Assembly: GCA_033980235.1 (NCBI GenBank)
Contig: CM067065.1
Span: 26,072,836-26,136,835, forward strand
Direction of reading: 5' to 3'
Origin: Diadema setosum
Taxonomy: Eukaryota; Echinodermata; Echinoidea; Diadematoida; Diadematidae
Length of the DNA stretch: 64,000 bases
Shown here: piece by piece, positions 12,304 to 24,245 of the stretch
Layout: every line of letters begins with the position of its first letter
How positions within the stretch are numbered: position 1 is the stretch's first letter
Notes under the pieces: model-generated
Databases searched by the model: none
Told to the model about the DNA's origin: nothing
Seen by the model: the letters and a program-made list of their open reading frames with translations, nothing else
Position numbers and translations under genes: made by a program

Positions 12304-12616
12304 AAAACAGTGAATCAATCCAAATATGTGTCCAAAATATGTGTGTTAGTGGGACCTATCCCTCTTCGACACCCTTTCACAGCACATTTCCTTAATACAA
12401 ATGTTTCTTACTTTTTTGACAGAAGCAAAGCTGAAATATTAAAAAAAAAAAAAAATGTGTGCACCTAGATTTCTTAAGTACAGGTCTGAAATCAGAAAGT
12501 CTCCTTCATGTTGAAGGGGGTAACCCCCTCCGTCGATCCTCGAGGTGGGACACGGAGTAGTTCCCCCCACCCCTCCCCATGAAAAATATTGGAGGGGCAA
12601 ACGAACTGTCCTAATG

Positions 12617-12649
<33 letters not shown>

Positions 12650-13119
12650 ACGTGTGCACGAGATTGCTGAATTTCAATTCTAAAAATTCAAAATCTCTCC
12701 AGCATGGGAGGGGGATACCTCCTCCAACACCCTCCCCCATTCAGTCCTTTTCCTATTGACTTAGTACACTTGAAGATTTACAGATTTTCAAAATATTTCA
12801 TGTAAGGAGTGCACCAGGTCTGTTACTTTAGCTGGGTGGAAGGGGATATCTTCTTTCAATTAACCTTTTCCCTGCTTGGGTTCACTTTAAAAGAAAAATA
12901 TAGTTAACTTTGTGTGCAACGAGATAATTTCATTTGTATTTTTATTCTAAGAACGCAAAAGCCCCCTTGTATGCAGGGATGTCGATCCTGGAGGAAGAGG
13001 GGTGTGTGTGTGGGGGGGGGGGGGGGCATGCCATTTTGTCCCCCAATAGTTCCCGAAATGAGTAAAATTTGTTCGATTTTTAAAAGGTAATTGTCAAAAT
13101 ATTTATTCGCAGTGTGCAC

Positions 13120-13355
13120 CATCCTGACCTTAAGTGAAACCCACCTCTCTGATCTTATCGAAGATTCTGAAATTTCTTGTGAAGGTTATTTCATCAAGCG
13201 CAGAGATAGAAACAGATTAGGTGGAGGTGTTGCTGTCTTTATCAGAGAAGATATATATAGATTATGTTGTTAAAAGGGAATTTTTTGTTTACGATATAGA
13301 AATGATCGCCATTGAGGTTAAACGACCACACACCCCTTCCACATGTATTGTGTTT

Positions 13356-13387
<32 letters not shown>

Positions 13388-13530
13388 AGTATGATTTTGT
13401 GTATTGTGATGTTTTGGTATTATACGTGATGTAACTGTTTTTTATTAAGATGCACGGACTTGTTGAAGAACAGCCTGTATCAGAAACAAGTGACCGTGTG
13501 GAAATAAAATAAATAAATGAATAAATGAGT
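13120..13530 (+). pseudogene. LINE fragment: endonuclease piece joined to 3' tail
   Basis: Reading from about 13122, the peptide LSETHLSDLIEDSEI, then KRRDRNRLGGGVAVFIRED, is a conserved block of the apurinic-like endonuclease domain of non-LTR retrotransposons. The frame ends at 13270. After a CTT microsatellite (13358-13388), a typical LINE 3' end follows, with AATAAA and TAAA/TGAA repeats at 13503-13528. The RT domain between them is absent, so this is an internally deleted copy or two nested fragments. Confidence 0.75.
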
Positions 13531-13554
13531 TGCTGAATTTCAATTCTAAAAGTG

Positions 13555-13555
<1 letters not shown>

Positions 13556-13588
<33 letters not shown>
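13556..13588. repeat. (CT)n microsatellite
   Basis: About 15 CT units. Confidence 0.93.
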
Positions 13589-13589
<1 letters not shown>

Positions 13590-13699
13590 GTAGGGGGATA
13601 CCCCCTCCCACCTCTCCCCTAGACTTATGATACATTTAGGTTGATAATTTCGAAATGTTTAAGTGATGTGCATCAGACCTATTACTTCTATTCCAGTGA

Positions 13700-14880
13700 A
13701 GTGAACATTTCCTTCATCCTCTTCTAATTGTATCCCCCAAACAGAGTATGGAGGATACTATGGATTTGGCCTCGTTGCGCCGCGTCCGCGTTCGCCTCGT
13801 CCGCCGCAGAGATTTTCTTGTGAGCGCTCGCTCTACTGGCTGCAGTTCTTCTTCGATCATCTTCAAATTTGGCATTAAGGTGTACTAGTGTAAGACAAAG
13901 AAGCCTCTTGTTTTGGGGGATGGCGCCCTCGCTTGTTCCGTCTTTATACATGAAAAGGTAAATTCAAAAGGGTCTGCTTGTGTCTGCGACGCTGGCCTTG
14001 TTTCTCAACCGATTTTTTTTTTTTCTTCAAATTTGGTATGTAAATGTATTATAGTCAAATCTATATACCTATAGATAATGCTGCCCTCACTGTTCCACGT
14101 TTTACAGGGTCAGCGATCACCCTGATCATGTCAAAATTTGCAGAAGTGCTTATTTAAGCAATAACTTGATTGTTACTTAATGGATTTTATTCAGACTACA
14201 CTTGCTAAGGAGATGTATGGGTGGTCATTCTACATGAAGGACACAACAGTTTGTGCTGACGGCGCCCTCAGTATTTTGACTTGGATGCCAATGCACATTT
14301 CTTGTGGGTGCTCTATCAGCTACATTTCTTATCAGATTTTCTTCAACTTTGGCAAAAAGGTGCAGCAGCAGCAGCTGCTGCAGCTGCATCATAGTGAAAT
14401 GAACATGCCTATATTGTTTTTGGTGATGGCGCCCTCCTTGTTCCGTCTTTATACATGAAAAGGTAAATCTAACAGGGTCTGCTTGTGTATGTGACGCTGG
14501 CCTTGTTTTTTGACCGATTTTTTTTTTTTTTTTATTTGGTATGTAAATGTATAATTATAGTCAAATCTATACACCTACACCTATTGATAATCCTGCCCTC
14601 ACTGTTCCGCCTTTTACAGGGTCAAAGGTCACCTTGATCATGTCAAAATTTGCAAAAATTCATGCTAATTTAGGCAATAACTTGATTGTTACTGGATTTT
14701 ACTCAGTCTTGTTAAAGAGGTGTATGGGTGGTCATTCTTCATGAAGGACACAACAGTTTGTGGTGACAGCGCCCTCAGTGTTCCGACTTCGAGGCCATGT
14801 CACATTTCTTGTATAATATATGATGTATAAGCCATATTTCTTGTCGGATTTTATTCAAACTTACTCAGGAGGCTTTTGCT
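13700..14880. repeat. direct repeat pair, ~500-bp unit
   Basis: Segment 13900-14290 recurs at 14400-14790 in the same orientation. Shared phrases include 'ggtctgcttgtgt', 'gacgctggccttgtt' followed by a T tract, 'atagtcaaatctata', 'gccctcactgttcc' and 'gtgtatgggtggtcattct'. The phrase 'ggcgccctc' repeats several times, so smaller units underlie the duplication. ORFs in it show no known domain. Confidence 0.75.
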
Positions 14881-15617
14881 GAGTTATTCTAGGTAACAAA
14901 AGTTTTCATTGCCAGCGCTCTCATTGTTCAAACTTTTATAGGCTGACATGTCATATTCCTTGTATGTGCTATATACACTAGCCTCGTCGGATTTTATTCT
15001 ATCTTGCGAGAGTTGCCATATTAAACAACATTCTGGCCTGAAAAGTAATCCAGATGGGGTATGGGACGGGTTCGGAAGATACATGTGCTCGATTGCAAGT
15101 GCTCTAGTTTACCTTTCCCGGCTCCGTTCCCATCCATTGATTTAAACTCTGCACATTTTCGAGCGACTTGAATGGACGATTTTCCGAATATTCCACAAAA
15201 GTGCGTATATCAAATCGTTCTATGTCAATCCCAACAATGTCAAAGCTCCGATAAACTTTGGCTAACCAAAGCTAACCCAAACCCTCTCCCTTCCTCTAAC
15301 AAATTCCATGTATCATTTGGCAGACCTAGACAGTACAGTACAGTAATGTTGCACACGCGGAACAAGAGCTGAGATACTGCAATTTACTCATTTAGTAATT
15401 TATCTGTATTTCTTTGAATACATTTCTTACTTTTTTGATAAAAAAAAAATCACCAAAAGCATGCACCAGATCGTTGAATTTCAGGTCTCAAAATGCACAA
15501 TCTTCCTCGTGTGGGAGGGGAGATATCCGCTTTCTCGAACAGATATTCCAATTCCAATCCCTCCACACCAATCGTGAAGACGGATTTACGCCCCTGCCCC
15601 TCCGACTCCCTTCTCTC

Positions 15618-15620
<3 letters not shown>
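14881..15620. other. unassigned repeat-like sequence
   Basis: The phrases near 15400-15530 resemble the degenerate family of 10.3-13.1 kb ('acttttttgataaaaaa', 'gcaccagatcgttgaatttcaggtct'). No gene is seen. Confidence 0.4.
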
Positions 15621-15661
<41 letters not shown>

Positions 15662-15662
15662 C
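15621..15662. repeat. C run followed by (TC)n microsatellite
   Basis: A C homopolymer then about 15 TC units. Confidence 0.93.
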
Positions 15663-16174
15663 TCGGTCGATCCGCTCTCTCGTACATATTTTCCATGTTT
15701 TGACCCATCCCCACTATTAAAATGGAATGATGTCCCTGGAGATGATTGCTTTATTTGACTTAAATCAATGGCGTCGCACTATAAAGTGAACACGGTGTAC
15801 GATCCTCTCCGTATCATATACAAAGTTTTGGGCACCATACGTCTCTATCCTTGTCGAACTCCGAGACCATTTCCACATTTGAAACTGAAACATACAACCT
15901 ATACAAAATTCGAGCTGCAGACCTACGAGACAACCTGGAAAAAGGAGCAAGAAAGGCGACATTAGTAACGATAGCAATATCGAAGAAGTCTACATAAGCC
16001 TATCCACTACACCCAACGGCGCCACCGCTGCACTCCCGGCTACCAACTGGCCCTGACGATGTGTTTACCACTGCAACGCTTGCTGCATATCTTATCAGTC
16101 GGGGTTTCGACGCTGTCACTTTTCTACCACAGCTTTATTAAAGGTTACTGAAAATGTATTGTCCAATATAGATA
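15663..16174. other. unassigned sequence upstream of LINE RT fragment
   Basis: A moderately GC-balanced stretch without a recognised domain. It may be LINE sequence too decayed to read. Confidence 0.35.
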
Positions 16175-17130
16175 AAAGCCTGGTTTCTGGGATGTAACAT
16201 AAGATGTGATAAAGGCCCTTGGTATGGTGGACCACACAATAATGGTTGAAAAGTTCAGATAACATGGATTTGACCACACAAGCCTGTTGTGGTTTACGAA
16301 TTATTTAAAAGGAATAATGCAAAGAACACGAGTGAATGGTGCCATGTCTTACCCCGCTCCTGTTGTGTATGGGTTGCTACAAGGCTCGATACTGGCGCCG
16401 GTATCATTTTTAATTTTTTATAGACGCTATTACTCACGTGGTTAAACAATGTGATTTATCTCTTTATGCAGATGATACATGTATGTATTTTCTTATAATA
16501 ACCCTGTTGAAATGACAACATGTATAATAAGAGAGAGATTTCTACGTGGTTGACAATCTACGAATAATCTGGTTTTGAATGCTGACAAAACAGAAAAAAA
16601 AATATTTTCGGTTCCAGGAAGAAGTTATCATTTAAATTAATAGTATACGAATGAAATAAGTTATTATAAATGTTAATATTTAGGAGTATAAGTATTGGAT
16701 CCAAACCTTACATGGAAACTTCATGTTGATTATACCATGGAACATTTTGAGAAATATGTTCCTCTTGAGGAAAATCGGGCTTTGTGTGAATATCAAAGCT
16801 GCAAAAATGTAATATTTTTCTATCACCGAATCTCATTTTCATTATTGCTCACCATTATGGAGTAATGCTACAAAGACCACTTTGAAAAGGCTGTTCGTTT
16901 TACAGGAAAAAAAAAGTTTTACGCAAGTATTAAACGTTGATAATTTAGGAAGAACCTCGACATTCTTTAGTAAATTAGGTACTTATTCAATATATGGTCG
17001 CCGGAAAATAATAAATGTGATTTTGTTGCAGAGGTGTACACGAATTAGCACAACGATATCTTTCGTCAAGAAAACATTTAAAAGACCAACGGTTATAAAC
17101 TTCGTTATTCCCTGGTTCAAATTTGGTTAG
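16175..17130 (+). pseudogene. decayed LINE reverse transcriptase with intact YADD
   Basis: Translation in shifting frames gives VDHTIMVEKF, then HTSLLWFTNYLKG, TRVNGAMSYPAPVVYG, then LLQGSILAPVSFLIF, the usual 'PQGSILGP' block, and LYADDT at 16462-16479, the catalytic palm motif. The C-terminal part continues as a frame from 16882 with VLNVDNLGRTSTFFSKLGTYSIY. Several stops and frameshifts lie between these blocks, so no active enzyme is encoded. The element copies itself by target-primed reverse transcription in intact relatives. Confidence 0.88.
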
Positions 17131-17734
17131 CTAAACCTAAAACAAATCTAAGAACAGAAGTTTTTATATGTAAGTTCAAGTTTATCTAATTCATTAACAT
17201 TGGTCACCCGGAACACTACATATATATTGTTTTTGTCAGAAGATGAGAAATGAGATTCAGACTTTACAAGTTGTAATCTAATATATTGTATTTAAATTCT
17301 CAATATCTCTTTTATATAAAATATTGTTTTATTTATCATTTGGTCACCGGTTCCAAGATTTCGGTTTGCATATCCCCTTTCTCATATGTACACGTAAACT
17401 CAAACACATTTTTTTTTTTGCTGTTTTTTTTTTTTGCTGATAGGTATCTAGTTGTGTTAAATTGAGTTCTCTGAGTATGTTTTTATCGTCTTTTTTTTCT
17501 GATTATTTCTATTATTGCAATTATTTTAATGTATCATACCAATATGTCGACTGGAAGTCATATTGTGTCTTTCCCCCCTTGTGCTACTGAAATAATTTCA
17601 ACGAATCATATTAATTTGTCGACTGTAGGTCACTTTTTTTTTTACAATGATTTAATTCCCATGGTGCACAATTTCTAATGTGTATTTATCGCTGTTGTTG
17701 TTTTTTATGAAGTTTATATAGATGTCAAGTGGAA
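17131..17734. other. AT-rich sequence between LINE fragments
   Basis: T-rich, with several T homopolymers. 'atttgtcgactg' and 'atatgtcgactg' phrases repeat near 17545 and 17615. No gene is seen. Confidence 0.4.
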
Positions 17735-18195
17735 CCCCGTGAAAATCAGCTGTGCTGAAAGGGCTATCCACCCTATTGCTGGAAATAAATATACATTTGA
17801 TAAGGCCGACAGATTTTCACGTCGTATCTTCAGGATCGTCAGGATAGGGGAGGCTGCCAAAGATGAGCGTAAAGACTGCGTCGACATCGTCGGAGAGAAA
17901 GTCATAGAGCAGCACTTCAAGACGGATGTCAAGGTAGAGCGAGCCCATCGAGACGGAAAGAGAGGAGATAAGAGAAGCCAAGGCACATTCTGGTGAAATC
18001 CTCTTCTAGAGAGAGTAGGTGGACATCATGAAAATTTCGCGAAAAAAAAAAGCTTGGCAAAGAAAAACTGTATCACATCACGGACGACCTTAAGCTGACT
18101 CCGAAGAGAAAAGGAAATGGTCAAAACAAGTCCAGCACTTCTACGCCCCCGAGAACAAAATTTCGTTTCTTAGCTGGGAAATGGCGTAATTCTGG
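17735..18195 (+). pseudogene. L1-like ORF1 (nucleic-acid-binding protein) fragment
   Basis: The plus-strand frame from 17739 reads CVDIVGEKVIEQHF, then DVKVERAHRDGKRGDK, which matches the signature 'ERAHR-GK' of the RRM-like segment of L1-type ORF1 proteins. After a one-base frame change near 17985 it continues HILVKSSSRES, then KLGKEKLYHITDDL and a lysine-rich end. The N-terminal coiled coil is not visible. This protein coats the element RNA in intact L1-like elements. Here it is truncated and frameshifted. Confidence 0.7.
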
Positions 18196-18400
18196 TGGCA
18201 TTTCGCATGAGTTCTTATTTGTTCTGTTTCACCTTTAAGGACGCCATTTTGATCACCGCTCCTGTCTAATTATTTAACCACATTCCATAAACGTTACACG
18301 CCCATTCATGATGGGAACTATTCGTTGAATAACGCGTCGTCACTATATTCATTAGCAATGATAGCCGCGTCCACGTGTACAGAATTCCCATGCATCTAGA
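18196..18400. other. short unassigned spacer
   Basis: Nothing recognisable; it separates the ORF1 fragment from the satellite-like array. Confidence 0.4.
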
Positions 18401-19530
18401 CCGGGGGCCCAGAGCATTTATTCAGCTGAAAAGGGTCACACTTTTTGATGGTCTCATCATATAAGGATGTGGCCAAGGGTCAATAAAATGAATTGCTGGC
18501 AAGTCACATCCTGTACCGTAAGCCTAGGGGCCACAAAAAGGGACCCCGAAAAATGGATTTATTCAGCCGAAGGGGGTCACGGACAAAAGTTGGTGGATAT
18601 TGTTCCTTTGGGTGTAGTTATCATGACAACAGCAATGCGAGCTATTTTATCCTGTACGGGGCCCCAGACAGCAGCCCCAAAGGGCCCCACAAATATGGTG
18701 TTATTCAGCTGAAAAGGGTCACAGCTAATTTCTTTTGCAATGGAAGTAGTTCCCATCAGAGATATCCAAAACACCAATGCCAGCTATGTTATCCTGTACG
18801 GGGCCCCAGACAGTAGCCCCAAAGGGCCCCACCCCCATAGGCCCTACGTACAAACACACACAAACATTGATTTTATTCAGTTGAAAAGAGTCACGGCTAA
18901 TTTCTTTTGCAATGGAAGGAGTACCAATCAGAGATATCCAAAACACCAAAGCCAGCTATTCTATCCTGCACGGGGCCCCAGACAGTAGCCCCAAAGTGCC
19001 CCACCCCCTATAAGCCCTACGTACAAACACGTACACACACACACATTGACTTTATTCAGCTGATAAGAGTAACGGCTAATTTCATTTGCAATGGAAGTAC
19101 TACCCATCAGAGATATACAAAATACCAAAGCCAGCTATTTTATCCTGTACGGGGCCCCAGACAGTTTTTGGGTAGCCCCAAAGTGCCCCCCCCCCCCCCC
19201 TACACACATTATACTCACACAATAGTTTCATTCAGCTGAAAAGGGTCACGGCTAATTTCTTTTGCAATGGAAGTAGTACTCATCAGAGAAATCCAAAATA
19301 CCAAAGCCAGTTATTTTATCCTGCACGGGGCCCCAGACAGTAGCCCCAAATTGCCCCCCTTACCCCCTCCCCCTCCCCCCTCCCCCACACATATTGATTT
19401 TATTCAGCTGAAAAGGGTCACAGCTACTTTCTTTTGCAATCGGAAGTAGTATTCATCACAGATATCCAAAGCACTAAAGCCAGTTATTTTATCCTGTACG
19501 GGGCCCCAGACAGTAGCCCCAAAGTGCCCC

Positions 19531-19578
<48 letters not shown>

Positions 19579-19705
19579 TGATTTCATTCAGCCGAAAGGG
19601 TCACGGCTAATTTCTTTTGCAATGGAAGTAGTACCCATCGGATATCCAAAATACCAAAGTCAGATATTTTATCCTGCACGGGGCCCCAGACAGTAGCTCC
19701 AAAGT
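18401..19705 (+). repeat. satellite-like tandem array, ~142-180-bp units
   Basis: About seven clear units, plus two degenerate ones at the left end. Each carries 'ttattcagctgaaaagggtcac', 'atttcttttgcaatgg', 'ccaaaacaccaa' and 'tatcctgtacggggccccagac' phrases. The GGGGCCCC anchor falls near 18658, 18800, 18972, 19151, 19327, 19500 and 19680. Some units carry internal CA or C tracts. Overlapping ORFs repeat the same peptide in each unit and are not genes. Inverted units lie at 20430-20710 and 21765-21950. Confidence 0.9.
19530..19576. repeat. (CA)n microsatellite inside the array
   Basis: About 22 CA units. Confidence 0.95.
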
Positions 19706-19721
19706 GTTTGCTTTATTCTCT

Positions 19722-19883
19722 TTATTGTTTGCATCTCTTCTTCTTCTTAAATATGCGCTCCTTCGTCTTCATTTTCGCGACAGGGACAACGTCCTCCTCC
19801 TCATCATCAGTTTTGCTGTTCTGGCAAACATTTTCCATCGTATCGGCTACGATCGATTTTAGAGCGGCGAGAGCGGAAGACAT
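19722..19883 (-). CDS. small acidic/basic hypothetical ORF in GC-rich core
   Basis: A 53-codon open frame from ATG at 19883 to TAA at 19722. It starts MSSALAALKSIVADTM, has an acidic patch DDEEED and a basic C-terminus KKKKRCKQ. Two AATAAAG-like signals lie directly after the stop. Base composition is GC- and CpG-richer than the surroundings. It lies between satellite units of opposite orientation, so it may be the coding remnant, perhaps the last exon, of the element those units bound. I do not recognise a family. It may equally be chance. Confidence 0.3.
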   Translation of the reverse strand: MSSALAALKSIVADTMENVCQNSKTDDEEEDVVPVAKMKTKERIFKKKKRCKQ

Positions 19884-20430
19884 GCGTAATGGAGTCTGGG
19901 AACAGCTACGTAGCTAAAGCGGCCAACAGCGTTATCGAAGCAGGAATGAAGCGTCGTAGGAACAGGCCTTGATTTTATACGAGAGTAGGGAACTTAGTGA
20001 GAGCGTCGTTATAGCGGGAAGGTCGTGCTTTGATCAAGAAAGCGGCGCAGCAGCGGGACCATGTCGTCGGTGTCTAGTTTAGACTACTTCCCGTTCTTGT
20101 GCCGCTGTTACTACGGTTAGAAAAACCTGGAATTGTTACGCTCATCCCGCGGTATTTACGCTGTCACTGCTCTCTCCCCCCGTTTGAGCTACGATTCAAA
20201 ATAGGTCAATCTTGATGAGGAGATGGGGAAGAAATTTTGAACCAGTTCAAAATTTCTTCCCGGTCTGTAAAATTGCTAGATCCAACCCCATCACCCAAAC
20301 GCTGCTGCTACGATGCTCCCGGTCCCCGTATACTTTTGCCGCTCTCTCCCGATCTGACAGATTAGATCGGGATGCAGATCTTGATAGTGGAATTACAATG
20401 TCATGTGGGGACACTTCAGGAACACTCCGT
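19884..20430. other. GC/CpG-rich core between inverted satellite arms
   Basis: This stretch has many CpG and CGGC-type words in an AT-rich window. It includes a perfect 17-bp palindrome at 20226-20261. No long ORF is found on either strand. It looks like the internal part of a foldback-type element or a decayed CpG-rich promoter. Confidence 0.4.
20226..20261. repeat. perfect 17-bp inverted repeat, 2-bp loop
   Basis: GGGAAGAAATTTTGAAC, then CA, then GTTCAAAATTTCTTCCC. The arms are fully complementary. Confidence 0.97.
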
Positions 20431-20715
20431 GGGGCCCCGTACAGCTATATAACTGGTTTCGGTGTTTTTGCTACCTCGTTGAGTACTACTTCCATTGCAA
20501 AAGAAATTATAGCAGTGATTCTTTTCACTTAGAATAAAATAATACGGGAGCACTTTCCAGCTACTGGCTGGGGCCCCTTTAGGAATAAAAATATCTGGAT
20601 GGGTTTGTGTTTTACGTATCTCAGCTGTTAATTCCACTGCCAAGGAAAATAGGCATACATGGCTCTTTTCATCTAAAAACACTTAATTCATATGGGGTGG
20701 GAATACCTTGGGGCT
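20430..20715 (-). repeat. two satellite units in inverted orientation
   Basis: GGGGCCCC anchors at 20431 and 20570 (139 bp apart). The sequence reads as the reverse complement of the units at 18.4-19.7 kb (for example 'ctacttccattgcaaaagaaatta'). Confidence 0.8.
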
Positions 20716-21764
20716 ATACCTGTCAAGGGCCCTTCATCCGGGCCAATTTCGCACCTCTTTTAATCGAATTCTTTAATGTTGAATTAAATTTAGCAAAAAT
20801 TTCCCCTAGATGACATGGTAGTTCATTGTCATGATCTCTTCATTGAAATTCATTTTGAAACATTCACATTACCTCTAACCTTATTCTAAATAACACTTTT
20901 TCAACTGAAAACCATCAATATAAGATTAAGACAAGCACCATCCCACTATCCGTTCATTCATAAATTCATAATGATATAGTCACGTGATCACATGCTGCGC
21001 TCGATCATTCAAATTGATTTCTGGCCATCTAATTTAACATGTTCTGCAGTCAATTAAACAGATATGTTCATGCTTGACCTCTTTCCTTAATTTCTTTCAT
21101 CGTAGTTATTGTTCTGTAAGCATCATAACATTTCATGTTTTCGTATTCGTTTAAGAGACTTTGACACCATTTTTTTTTTGAACGTGCTTTTTGAATCCGA
21201 AGAAGTAAGAAGCCACAAATTATCTGGCCGTTACGAGCGCTTTATTACGAGCGGTCGGCCAGTTCCAGGAAGTCAAGGTTATGATTCTCATTTTTTTTTT
21301 AATAATTATTTCTATATCTTCTAGAGATATACGTCTGTATCTATTGTGCTGACATGACTATAAAAAATGAAGTTAATCTGCATTACTGGTACACGTATAG
21401 GCCTATGACATGTATATGAAAGAGAAGGAGCGTTACAGAACAACCAAATCCAGTTATACTAGATATGAAATATGACACTTCTACTGCTTTATAACAATAA
21501 TTTATAGATGAAACGAAAACACACATAGAAAGACACGTTAAAATGATCTGAAACAAACACATAGCATGATTTGAATTTGAATGAACACGTTTGCAATTTG
21601 ACTGTCTTTCGCGAAATTTAATGACTGAAATACCCTTTTCGGCAAGTCAAGGCGAATTTGAATGAACGTAGGGTACCAGCCAATTTGAATACCCATTTTA
21701 CGAATTCGAACCTTCTATCAAATGAACCGACAAAAGTGCGAAATTGGCTGGGAAAACCTAACTG
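20716..21764. other. unassigned AT-rich stretch
   Basis: No gene or recurrent repeat recognised. Confidence 0.4.
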
Positions 21765-21950
21765 CTATGGCTTTGATGTTTTAATGGGTATCTATGATGT
21801 AAACTAAGGCCTACTTCGATTGTAAAAGAAAAACAACTATGACTCTTTTCAGCTAAATGATGTCATAATAATACGTGGGGGAGGGGCACATTATGGCTAC
21901 TGTGCTGGGCCCAGTACAGGATGAAATGACTGGTTTTCGTAATATGGTCA
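21765..21950 (-). repeat. further inverted satellite unit, diverged
   Basis: Phrases 'gactcttttcagctaaatga' and 'gggcccagtacagga' are the reverse complement of the array unit. Confidence 0.65.
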
Positions 21951-23487
21951 TCTCGATTGTGCACTATATAGAACTAATGCAGAGTATTTGTCAGAATTTT
22001 CAGAGCAATTGCATTTTGGTGGAGTTTCATAAGTCTGGAACAGAGAAGTAATTATACAGATCCCCTCTGACACAAGGTACAAAGATAAAAATCCAAGTAG
22101 GCCCTAGATACCGAGGAACTAATAGGCCTACATGTATATTGCTAAATCGAAATTACTTTGCTCCAATAGCCATGCGTCATGCTAAGATAACCAATTTGCA
22201 AGAAGCACAATTAACAACCCCTCCCCCCCCCCCCCAAAAAAAAAAGAAGGATAATTTCTTTCATTATTGAATGACTTTCTCAATATCTGATAAATCATTT
22301 GAAAATGTGATGTCCAAGTACAAAAACCAAAGTCTGGGTTTGGGGTAAAAGTTTTAGAATGGGAATGGGCAAAACCCTTCAATTCCCTCCCTGCATGCAA
22401 CCCTTGGGGTAAGACCGCAGTTATGTGCTAGTATCAAGATCTGCAAAGACCTTATTTTAATGTATGTTTGACGCTGTAATCTACTTGTAATGGAATTTAC
22501 ATCAGTACTATCTTCCACTCAGTATAATCTTGTCATTCATTTTAAACCGCCATCTTTGTTGTGTGTGTGACTCCTGAATTCTAATTTTCACTGTTCTTTC
22601 GAACAGGAAAACTCGTTATTACTTATCTTATTATAATAATATGTAAGCCTCAGGCTATGTCTTTAAATATTAATCAGTAGTCACTTAGCCAGATGTAGCC
22701 CTTGAATTGGCTGTAAAACTGTATGAAAACAATGTTAAATTGTTATTTTTTGCTTGGCATAAGATATGAAAAGATGCACATTGGAATGTAGCAATTTAAC
22801 ATAGAAATCAATTTCCATGGGTATTTTTAGGGAGAAAATGAATGGCAATAAATAGTAAGAAAATACCTTTTTGCGGTAATAACGTCTCCCATTCCATACA
22901 TTTTTTTCCCACATAAAGAGAGGTAGCATGTAGAACAGCCTTTGGATATGGCCTCGACTGTCTTGAACGTAGACTGTCACTCCACAGAGATACACCGCGC
23001 TCAAAACAGTGAGCTCCATAGAGACCGTGCTTTATCGTTTTGCGTATAGTCTCGATTCAGACGCACAGGCTGATTATTACAGCTCAAAATGCATTTATTA
23101 ATGACTTCATTTTTCACGACTAAGCTACTCATTTGGAATTGCTATCATAGTTTGATACACTTATATACCCAACAAACAAAATGGCACCACAAAGGTTTTG
23201 TCCCTTTTGGTGGTACTAATATCTGACCTGGCCCATGGACTATTAAGGCTGTATTCTCCCCACTCTAATTTTTTTTTTCATTTCTTTCTTTTCTTTTGCA
23301 TAAAGTGCTCGACTATTGAACTTATCGATGCTATAGCTGCAGCTATATCTTGCTAACATGTTCAACAGTCTTTTGTTCTTCATGTATCGAGGAGTATGAT
23401 TTTGGTTTTGAAAGTACATTTTTGTATGTTATAACTGAGAACATAACAAAAAAGATACTGAAGGATATCATTGTATACCTGCCATAC
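21951..23487. other. unassigned AT-rich intron-like stretch
   Basis: I found no supported exon. The minus-strand frame 22735-23019 is open but has no LRR pattern or splice context. Confidence 0.4.
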
Positions 23488-23559
23488 CTGTGTCGTGCCC
23501 TCAGACTTGTCATGAGCATTTGACTTCAACGGCTTGTGTGTGATGGATATGCCCTCGAT
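23488..23559 (-). CDS. LRR short exon, second copy of the two-exon LRR module
   Basis: A 72-nt, phase 0-0 exon of 24 codons after acceptor atgttacag and before donor GTATGG. It begins IEGISITHKPLK and ends EGTTQ. It aligns gap-free with the 72-nt exons at 6590-6661 and 33745-33816. It keeps CAG as last codon, where the 33.7-kb copy has TAG. It would follow the long exon at 24246-24422. Confidence 0.68.
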
Positions 23560-24245
23560 CTGTAACATGTACAGGGAATAGGAGGCAAAAGAATAGCCTA
23601 TGCAAAGTCGTCTAAATAATATATCAATTTACATACAGTAGTAAACACAAACTTTTTATTTTATCCGTCCTAACAGTAACACGTTCACTGGAAGTTATTA
23701 TCTTTTTTTTTTCGCTTTTCTAGGGAATGGCACAATAAGTAGTTACATCCTTTTTTTTTAGGGGACCTTGTTTAACAAGCTTTGCTTTCTCAAGTTCCCA
23801 CGCAACATTCCTTGTAAACATCAACATAGTTCTTTTTTTTTGTAACTATACAAAACAAAGTACTTGTTCCCACTAGGGTTTTGTGTAACATGTAAATGCT
23901 TTGTCAAAACTAAATTGAAAATTGAAATTGAAATTGAATTAAAATTGACAATTTACTCTTTTGTTTATGTTGTGTCAGTTTTTCAAATATTGCAAACTTG
24001 CAGTTATGCTGGCATTGAAGTGGGAAGCGGCCAGGATAATGAAAAAACGGGTTGAATTACTTGATGTAAATGATCCCTTTTTTCTTTTCTTTTTTCTTTC
24101 TCGAATATTATCTTTACAAAATGATGCTGTCGCATAGACATATTTCTGCAATATTCTTTGATATCGCTCTCATGTACTGACTCGCAATGCAATAAGCATC
24201 ATCCCACTATTTGTAAGTAAATCATTCGTTGTGTGCCATACATAC

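Larger units (their letters stand above)
10300..13085. repeat. degenerate tandem/dispersed repeat family with G/C homopolymers
   Basis: Loosely related units recur, each with a G-rich start (ggggaggggg...), a 'cattttgccc/tcc' phrase, a poly-T tract and 'gaaaactgtcaaaatatttcaccc'. Examples start near 10310, 10640, 11130, 12480 and 12965. Long C, G, A and T homopolymers punctuate them (11527-11537, 12026-12042, 12619-12645, 13011-13026). SINE-like and MITE insertions lie inside. No gene is supported. Confidence 0.6.

Noticed and set aside
18467..19449. Several plus- and minus-strand ORFs with similar peptides
   Set aside because: They repeat with each unit of the tandem array, have no domain, and follow the repeat period.
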